The notes below the pieces were generated by a model. The model was given only the letters and a program-made list of their open reading frames with translations, did not search any database and was not told where the DNA came from. From assembly GCA_000151295.1 (NCBI GenBank), contig GG745343.1, positions 717,201 through 739,871 on the forward strand: DNA of 22,671 nt. The letters are read 5' to 3'. This document shows, one piece after another, positions 17,280 to 22,671 of the stretch. Source of the DNA: Allomyces macrogynus ATCC 38327 (lineage: Eukaryota; Blastocladiomycota; Blastocladiomycetes; Blastocladiales; Blastocladiaceae). Each line of letters opens with the position of its first letter. Within the stretch, counting starts at the first letter, position 1. The position numbers and the translations under genes are program-made.

Positions 17280-19325
17280 CTATCTCGACGCGCCGCCGCC
17301 CGCACCGGCGACCACGAAATTCCGCATCGCGACCACCTCCTCGAGCACCGCCAGATCCGTCATCACGACCGCAGTGTCCGACACGTCGACGGCACACTCG
17401 GCCCGCCCGCCCGGCGCTTCGGCGGACGCGTTCGGTCCACCTCCCCTGCCTCGAGGCACCCCGAACACGTCCACCAGCGCGCGCACCGCCTCCGCCGACA
17501 ATGCACACGCCGCGACGTTCAACTCGCGCAGTCCCTGCGGCACGCGGTGCACCAACTCCTCCACCGCCGCATCGCTTAGCACGTTCCCGGCCACTACCAG
17601 CCGGCGCAGCGAACGCGGCAGCGACCCCAGCGCATGCACCGCATCCGCGTCCAACCCCGTCCGCGCGACCGACAGCAACCGCAGTGCGTGAGGCACATGC
17701 ATCGCGAACACCCCCGCCGCGTCGGCCGTCAGGTAATTCAGGTCAAGCGTGATCTCGTGCACCGATCTCGGCAAATGCGCAATCACCCTCGCCAGCGCAT
17801 CAGCGTCGCGCGCAAACCCGCCGGCCAAATGCAAGTCCTCGAGCGACCGCACCGTCTCGACCAAAAACGCGACCAGCGCATCGACTGATTCGGGCGTATC
17901 GAACCGACTGCCATCGAGGTTCAGTGACCGGACGGTCCTTGGCAATGCGCGCAGGAGCGGGTCGAGCGCGATGCCTGGCACGCCATTCTCGGCGAGACTC
18001 AGCTTGATCAGGTTCGGCGGTAAGTGCAGGGCCAGCACGCGCGTGCACGCCGCGTCCATGGCGAGGTGGGTCATCGTTATCGACCGCAGGCCGCGCGGCA
18101 GTTGCGCGGCGATCGGGGCGACGACGCAGTACGAGAGTCCCGTTGCTGTATGGCCCGTGAGCTCGAGACTCGCCATAGTGGGCGGGAAGTGCCACGCGAG
18201 CTGCACGGTCGCGCGCGCAGCTTGGTCGCAGAGAAGTTCGGGCCCTTCGCCCGTGATGCGCGCGTGCGTCAGGTACGGCGGCAGCGACGCGACGAGGCCG
18301 CCGGAAAAGTGCGCGCGGCGCACGGTCGCGAGTGGAACCGGGATTAGCGCGGAGCCGTGCACGATTGGACCACAGGGCAGGATAGTCCCGGGCGTCGGCG
18401 CCGTCCAAATCAGGTACCACTTCTGTTTTTCGGCGACGCCCAAGATCAGCGCGGCCAAGTCATCTCGCATCGCCGCATCGTGCGGCGGCACGTGGGGGAC
18501 TAACTCCGACCAGTCGATATCGGCCGCGTGCTCCCACCCATGCTCGGCGTGGCCGTGCGGCACGCCCACGCCCTCGACTCCTTGCCCAGGGCCTTGGTCG
18601 TGCTCGTCGTCGCTATTGCCGTGGTCGTGGCTCGCCATGGCGTGCGCCATTGCCTGCGTCATTGCGCGCCGCCAGTCGTTGACGGCGCGCGCATAGTGGC
18701 CGTCGAAGAGCCGGTTGAGAACGACACGCGACCGCGGCGTCACGATGCCGATCGCGCCCACGAGATCGGGAGGGTGGAGCGTCGTCGCGGAAAGAAAGCC
18801 GTTGCGCCGACCAACGGCAAGGTAGGCGGTTGCGTGGTCAGTGAGTGGGATCAGGTGCACGACCGGGTCGGCGACGCGCATCAGCGCACGCGCGGCGGGA
18901 GCGTAGAGGGCCGGTGAGCTGCGCGCGAGGTGGACGAGCGTCGCGCGTCGCTGCGGGACCGTGAGGCGGCGGAAGTGGTCGAGCGCCAGGTGCTCGCAGA
19001 TCAGGTCGCGCAGGTCGCCGGCGAGCCGCTCGAGTGGCGACGCGTGCGGCGGTTGCTGCTGCTGCTGCGGTGGTGGTGGTGGTGGCGCGTGGTGAGCGGA
19101 CGCGTGCTTGGCATCCATGGTCGCGGGGTCGCGATCGCGGCGCGAAGAGGGGTCGATGGCGGTGCCGCAAGTCATGAGTGCCGGGGGCGCCGATGAGGTG
19201 ACGGGCGGGTCGGAAGGATGGGCGGAAGGGGTGGCGGCGGTCTGCGCGGGATGCGGCCGACGCGAAGGACGAGGAGCACCGGCCAACGCAAAGCTGCTGG
19301 CGGTGCCACTTCGATCAAGGGCCAT
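17280..19325 (-). CDS. F-box-like protein with RNI-type leucine-rich repeats
   Basis: Intronless, 681 aa from ATG 19325; ATG 19118 (gaccATGG, 612 aa) has better context and may be the true start. The first 95 residues are Pro/Ala-rich with short polyQ and polyP runs. An F-box-like helix pair follows (about 97-150: LERLAGDLRDLICEHLALDH, PALYAPAARALMRVADPV). Residues about 375-640 hold at least seven LRRs with a shared core LPxxLRxLxL (LPRGLRSI, LPPNLIKLSL, LPRTVRSLNL, LPRSVHEITL, VPHALRLLSV, LPRSLRRLVV, VPQGLRELNV). A His/Asp-rich insert lies near 235-265. Such proteins usually present substrates to SCF ubiquitin ligases, but the F-box is divergent, so this is inference. Relics of a related gene lie just downstream at 16122-17104. 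Confidence 0.75.
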   Translation of the reverse strand: MALDRSGTASSFALAGAPRPSRRPHPAQTAATPSAHPSDPPVTSSAPPALMTCGTAIDPSSRRDRDPATMDAKHASAHHAPPPPPPQQQQQPPHASPLERLAGDLRDLICEHLALDHFRRLTVPQRRATLVHLARSSPALYAPAARALMRVADPVVHLIPLTDHATAYLAVGRRNGFLSATTLHPPDLVGAIGIVTPRSRVVLNRLFDGHYARAVNDWRRAMTQAMAHAMASHDHGNSDDEHDQGPGQGVEGVGVPHGHAEHGWEHAADIDWSELVPHVPPHDAAMRDDLAALILGVAEKQKWYLIWTAPTPGTILPCGPIVHGSALIPVPLATVRRAHFSGGLVASLPPYLTHARITGEGPELLCDQAARATVQLAWHFPPTMASLELTGHTATGLSYCVVAPIAAQLPRGLRSITMTHLAMDAACTRVLALHLPPNLIKLSLAENGVPGIALDPLLRALPRTVRSLNLDGSRFDTPESVDALVAFLVETVRSLEDLHLAGGFARDADALARVIAHLPRSVHEITLDLNYLTADAAGVFAMHVPHALRLLSVARTGLDADAVHALGSLPRSLRRLVVAGNVLSDAAVEELVHRVPQGLRELNVAACALSAEAVRALVDVFGVPRGRGGGPNASAEAPGGRAECAVDVSDTAVVMTDLAVLEEVVAMRNFVVAGAGGGASR
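19053..19086 (-). repeat. CAG/CCA trinucleotide runs coding polyQ-polyP
   Basis: On the + strand, gctgct repeats are followed by ggtggt repeats. In the F-box/LRR gene they code five Gln after six or seven Pro, and are a likely site of length variation. Confidence 0.7.
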
Positions 19326-19501
19326 GAGGTGTCCCTTGCGGACCAGTCCGATCGGACGGTGGCGAACGCGTCATGGCGCGCGATCAGCGTTCCCATCAAC
19401 CGATCGTGAGGGCACAGGGCAACCTCCAGGACGTGGAGTGCTACCTAGCTGGTGTATTGGTGCAAATAAAATTCACCCCCTTGCTTCTTCTTCACGACCA
19501 C
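19326..19501. other. Short spacer between SES1 and the F-box/LRR gene
   Basis: Only about 175 nt between two minus-strand genes, so the SES1 3' UTR and the F-box/LRR promoter must be very compact or overlap. Confidence 0.4.
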
Positions 19502-21266
19502 TTACATCTTGAGCTTGGCCTCCACCTGCTTGCTCAGGTCCTTGCCCTTGGCCGCCGCCGGAGCGGGCGCCGCGGCCTTGGTGGCAGGCGCGGGAGCCGG
19601 GGCAGCAGCCTTGGCCGGAGCCGCAGCCTTGGCAGTGGGCGCGGGCGCAGCGGCCTTAGCCGGCGCGGGAGCAGCGGGAGCCTTAGCCTGGTGTCGGAGT
19701 ACATGGTGGTGAGCCGCACGCCGTGATAGTGGAAAGAGAGACAAGAATCAACGCGCCTTGCCCTTGCCCTTGAGCTCGACGACGTACGGGATGAACTCCT
19801 CGCCAACGTACGGCACGAGCGGCGGCGGCACGCGGAAGCCCTGAGGAAGTTCACAGCGGTGAGACGCACGATCGTACCGAGACAACAAAGCATCAAAGCC
19901 ACGTACGTCCTCGGTCTGCCAGTTCTCGAGAATGCAGCACAGCGTGCGCTCGGCGGCGGTCAGCGTCGCGTTGAGGCAGTGCACGTACTTCTTCTCGGTC
20001 TGGCCGAGCTTCTTGGTCCCGCACCGGATCTCAAGGTTGCGCGACTGGTAGTCGGTGCAGTTGGAGCACGAGACGAGTTCCTTGTACTCGCCCTGGAATG
20101 GGAACCACGCCTCGAGATCGTACTTCTTGGCCGCCGCGTTGTTGAGCGCGCCCGAGACAATCGAGACAACGCGGTAAGAGAGACCGAGCGACTGGTAGAA
20201 CTCTTCAGAGTTGCCAATCATTTCCTCGAGCATCTCCCACGACTTGTCCGGGTCGCACAGCACAAACTGTTCGACTTTCTCAAACTGGTGCACGCGGAAA
20301 ATACCCCACGTGTCCTTGCCGTGCGCGCCGGCCTCCTTGCGGAAGCACGACGAGAAGCCCGCGTACTTGATCGGCAGCTGCGCCTCTGGGATCCACTCGC
20401 CGGCGTGGAACGCCGAAATGGGCTGCTCAGAGGTGGCAATCAGGTACTTGTCGTCGCCAGCATCGCCCGAGACCTTGTAGAGCTCCTCGTCAAACTGCGA
20501 AAGCTGCGCGGTCTTGGCCATAATGTCCTTGTTCATGAAGTAGGGCGTCATGAGCTTCTTGTGGCCCTTCTTCTTGAGGAAGGCCAGACCGTACTGGACG
20601 AGACCCAGGATTAGGTCAACGCCCACGTCGGTCAAGAAGTAGCCGCGGTGGCCTGCGACCTTGACGCCGCGCTCCGGGTCGTAACCGGCAAGACGAGCGA
20701 GCACCTCGTGGTGCGAGAGGAGCGCGTCCTTGACGGGCGTCTTGCCGTCCTTGAACCAGGTGCGCACAATCTCGTTGTTGTCCTCGTTCTTCGAGTCGAT
20801 GACCGAGTCGTGGACCAGGTTACCGAGCGCGCCGAGCGCCTCGTTGAGCGCGTCCTCGGCGGCCTTCTTGGCGTCGGCGAGCTGCGCCTGCTCGGCCTCG
20901 ATCGCCTTCTTCTGCTCGAGCAGGTCCGAGGCGTCCTTCTTGGCCTTCATGCGCGTGCCGATTTCTGTTGAATGGTCGTAGGGAGGGAGCGATCAGGATC
21001 CCGTTCAAACTGACCCGAACGCAACCACCACCTCCGCGGCTCCGCGACCACGATGACGGCTAGCGCTCGAGCACGCACCCTTCTTGACGGCATTGAGGTC
21101 CTTGTTCTTGCGGTCGAGCTGGAAGGTGATCTTCTTCCACTCTTCGTCGAGGGCGATGACCTGGTCGACGCGCTTGGGGGTCGTTGCCGCGCTTGCGCTC
21201 CGACTCGCGCACGAGCGCCGGGTTGCCGCCCTTGTCGGTGCGCAGCAGGTTGATGTCGATGGTCAT
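19502..21266 (-). CDS. SES1: Cytosolic seryl-tRNA synthetase with Ala/Pro/Lys tail and a one-base frame break
   Basis: Exons 21079-21266, 19907-20964, 19757-19840 and 19502-19687. MTIDINLLRTDKGGNPALVR opens the tRNA-binding coiled-coil arm of eukaryotic SerRS. The class II core shows motif 1 (KLMTPYFMNKDIM), the serine-site loop TSEQPISAFH, motif 2 (CFRKEAGAHGKDTWGIFRVH) and motif 3 (LTAAERTLCCILENWQT). It charges tRNA-Ser and tRNA-Sec with serine. In exon 1 the frame is broken at a C5 run (G5 on the + strand, 21176-21180): RESERKRGNDP continues one frame over as KRVDQVIALDEEWKK; four C would be in frame. The last intron (19688-19756, 69 nt) starts GC; if kept, translation stops at 19748 in GKGKAR (445 aa). 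If spliced, a 61-residue Ala/Pro/Lys tail ending SKQVEAKLKM is added (504 aa). Other introns are 114 and 66 nt. Confidence 0.93.
19688..19756 (-). other. Candidate GC-AG intron controlling the SES1 C-terminus
   Basis: The downstream Ala/Pro/Lys exon is open and ends in a natural stop, but no GT donor joins it in frame after the core. A GC donor at 19756 (ggcaag/gcgcgt) does, with acceptor caccag at 19688. The segment is 69 nt, a multiple of three, and contains the TGA used if it is retained. Confidence 0.45.
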
Positions 21267-21719
21267 GGTGGTGGGGGTGGTGTTGCAGAGCAGCAAGGAG
21301 CGCGAGCACGGCGACCGGAGGCTTTGCGACAAGCGGCACGCAGCTGGACTCACGACCGCATGGATTCTCGAGTCGCACGATTTCGCTGGCTCGATGACAC
21401 GCACATGGATTGGTCACTCGGAAAGCACGAGAGCCACGCGCAGCTGCGCCACACCGCCCAGCTTTGCCAAGACGGCTGCCGTCGCTGCTGCACCACCGCG
21501 CCGCGGCCGCCGCCGCCCCATCGCGACGCCGCGCGCGGCTGGACCTCCCGCCATCGACCGCGCCGACGCCTGCAACCACTGCCAGCAACTGCCGACGCCG
21601 AAGAACCTCTGCAACTGGCGCATCGCCGCTGCGAGCTCCGACCAGTCGCGTGCGGCAGCTGCAGTCTTCACAGCCATCTCCACCAGTTCCAACCTCCGCA
21701 CAAGCGCACGCCTGACACC
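21267..21719. promoter_or_regulatory. Divergent promoter region, SES1 (-) and EH-domain gene (+)
   Basis: 453 nt between the two start codons. It is open in the EH-gene frame, but ATG 21720 (caccATGC) is the first ATG followed by EH-like sequence. No TATA box was recognised. Confidence 0.45.
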
Positions 21720-22671
21720 ATGCCCGACGCGCAGTTCACGGCGCGCCCCGCCGAGCGTGACGACTACGAGGCCTGGTTCGTTGCGCACGGCGGTTCCGTT
21801 GCGGCCGACGCCATTGCTGTGGACGGCGCGTCTGCCTTTTTCCGGCAGTCGGGCCAGCCGAACGACGTGCTCTCGTCGGTCTGGCGCCTCGCCAACCGCA
21901 CGGCCTCGCCATCGGCCCTGCGCTTCTCCGACTTTTGCATCGCCGCCAACCTGCTCCTGCAGCTCGCGCGCGGCCAGCTTGCGAGCCCGCCAGTGACCCT
22001 GCCGCCGGCATTCGCGCGCGACGCCGACCGGTTCGCCGCGGCCCCCGTTGCGCCTGCCTCGCAGCGGCCGACGCCGTTCGATTTACCCGCGGTGATCACC
22101 GCACCCAAGCCTAAGCCGCCCGTCGCCGACCTGCTCGTGCTCGACAGCGACAGCGACGACGGCGCGCCGATCATGTCGTCGCGCGCTCCTGCGGCCAGGC
22201 CGCCGCTTGACGTGCCGCGCGGCTCGGGCATGCGCAACGGCAGCGTCTCGCGTGCATCGACACTCGCGCCCGCCGCGCCGTCGTCGGCGACGGGGTCGTC
22301 GATCGGCCCGCTGTCCGCACAGCGTACGGGCGCGTCAGTCACGGCCGCGCCGCGTGCCGTGCCCGCGGCACGTGCCATGTCGGTCGCTGGGTTCGACCCG
22401 TTGCCCGCACGGCCCGCGTCGGGTGCCGGGGCGCGGTCGGTTGCGACACCGCCGCCGTCGGCGTTCGGCGGTGCGGCACCACCGGCAACGGCAGCGACGG
22501 CGTGGGCGATTCCGGTCGACAAGCAGGCTCTGTACGGCGGTTACTTCAATAACGTCGACAAGGACGGCAAGGGGTTTGCGACAGGTACGTTCCCGCCATG
22601 TCTCATCCGTTCCCCCATCGCGAGCGCGCCACTGACCCACGAGCAGCCAACGAGTGCTACAGCTTCTTGAA
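21720..22671 (+). CDS. EH-domain endocytic scaffold (Eps15/Ede1-like), 3' end outside window
   Basis: Exon 21720-22584, intron 22585-22646 (GTACG...GAGCAG, 62 nt), then an exon from 22647 running off the end. EH domain 1 is about residues 8-100: RDDYEAWFVAHGG, FFRQSGQPNDVLSSVWRLAN and FSDFCIAANLLLQL follow the usual EH pattern. A linker of about 150 residues is Pro/Ala/Ser-rich. EH domain 2 starts about 265: WAIPVDKQALYGGYFNNVDK, with an EF-hand loop DKDGKGFATANE completed across the intron, then CYSFL. EH domains bind Asn-Pro-Phe peptides; Eps15/Ede1/Pan1 proteins gather cargo adaptors at clathrin-coated sites. Whether this is Ede1, Pan1 or intersectin-like cannot be decided, because the remaining domains lie outside the window. 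Confidence 0.85.

Noticed and set aside
1..22671. tRNA, rRNA, CRISPR arrays, phage or viral genes
   Set aside because: I scanned for B-box-like GGTTCGANNC with matching A-box, for regularly spaced identical repeats, and for capsid, polymerase or integrase motifs; none were found.

Overview
This is GC-rich nuclear DNA from a eukaryote, most likely a flagellated (zoosporic) fungus such as a member of Blastocladiomycota or a chytrid relative. Three things point there: compact genes split by 62-114 nt introns, a fungal-type riboflavin reductase (RIB7), and a coiled-coil protein of the CCDC113/CFAP263 family that is normally found only in organisms with motile cilia. The species is inferred, not proven. 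I found no tRNA, rRNA, CRISPR array or autonomous transposon.

Layout, left to right. (1) 1-1218, + strand: a leucine-rich-repeat protein of RSU1/SHOC2 type with a damaged or mis-sequenced 5' end. (2) 1840-3487, - strand: an eight-exon Rap-GAP, convergent with the LRR gene. (3) 4348-5921, - strand: CCDC113/CFAP263. (4) 6175-6934, - strand: a four-exon protein resembling chorismate pyruvate-lyase. (5) 7416-7871, + strand: the ER-Golgi SNARE Bet1. (6) 8228-9479, - strand: mitochondrial 3-hydroxyacyl-CoA dehydrogenase with a 21-nt microexon. (7) 9783-10805, - strand: an unrecognised protein with an N-terminal membrane anchor. (8) 11118-12167, + strand: RIB7 with a frame break. (9) 12168-14361: gene-poor, with a weak candidate spliced transcript. 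(10) 14362-15660, + strand: a Dot5/PrxQ peroxiredoxin behind a histone-H1-like tail. (11) 15661-17279: decayed relics of an LRR gene. (12) 17280-19325, - strand: an intact F-box-like/LRR protein, the likely parent of those relics. (13) 19502-21266, - strand: cytosolic seryl-tRNA synthetase with an Ala/Pro/Lys tail. (14) 21720 to the edge, + strand: an EH-domain endocytic scaffold, cut by the window end.

The genes are mostly unrelated housekeeping and ciliary functions; no operon-like logic is expected or seen. Three divergent pairs share short promoter regions (6935-7415, 10806-11117, 21267-21719). The strongest system-level signal is in the introns. Of 24 introns placed by reading-frame continuity, 21 begin GT(A/G)CG instead of the usual GTRAGT, which suggests an altered 5' splice-site recognition rule in this genome. 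A second theme is reading-frame damage in otherwise conserved genes (LRR gene, RIB7, seryl-tRNA synthetase), which could be assembly indels or real decay.
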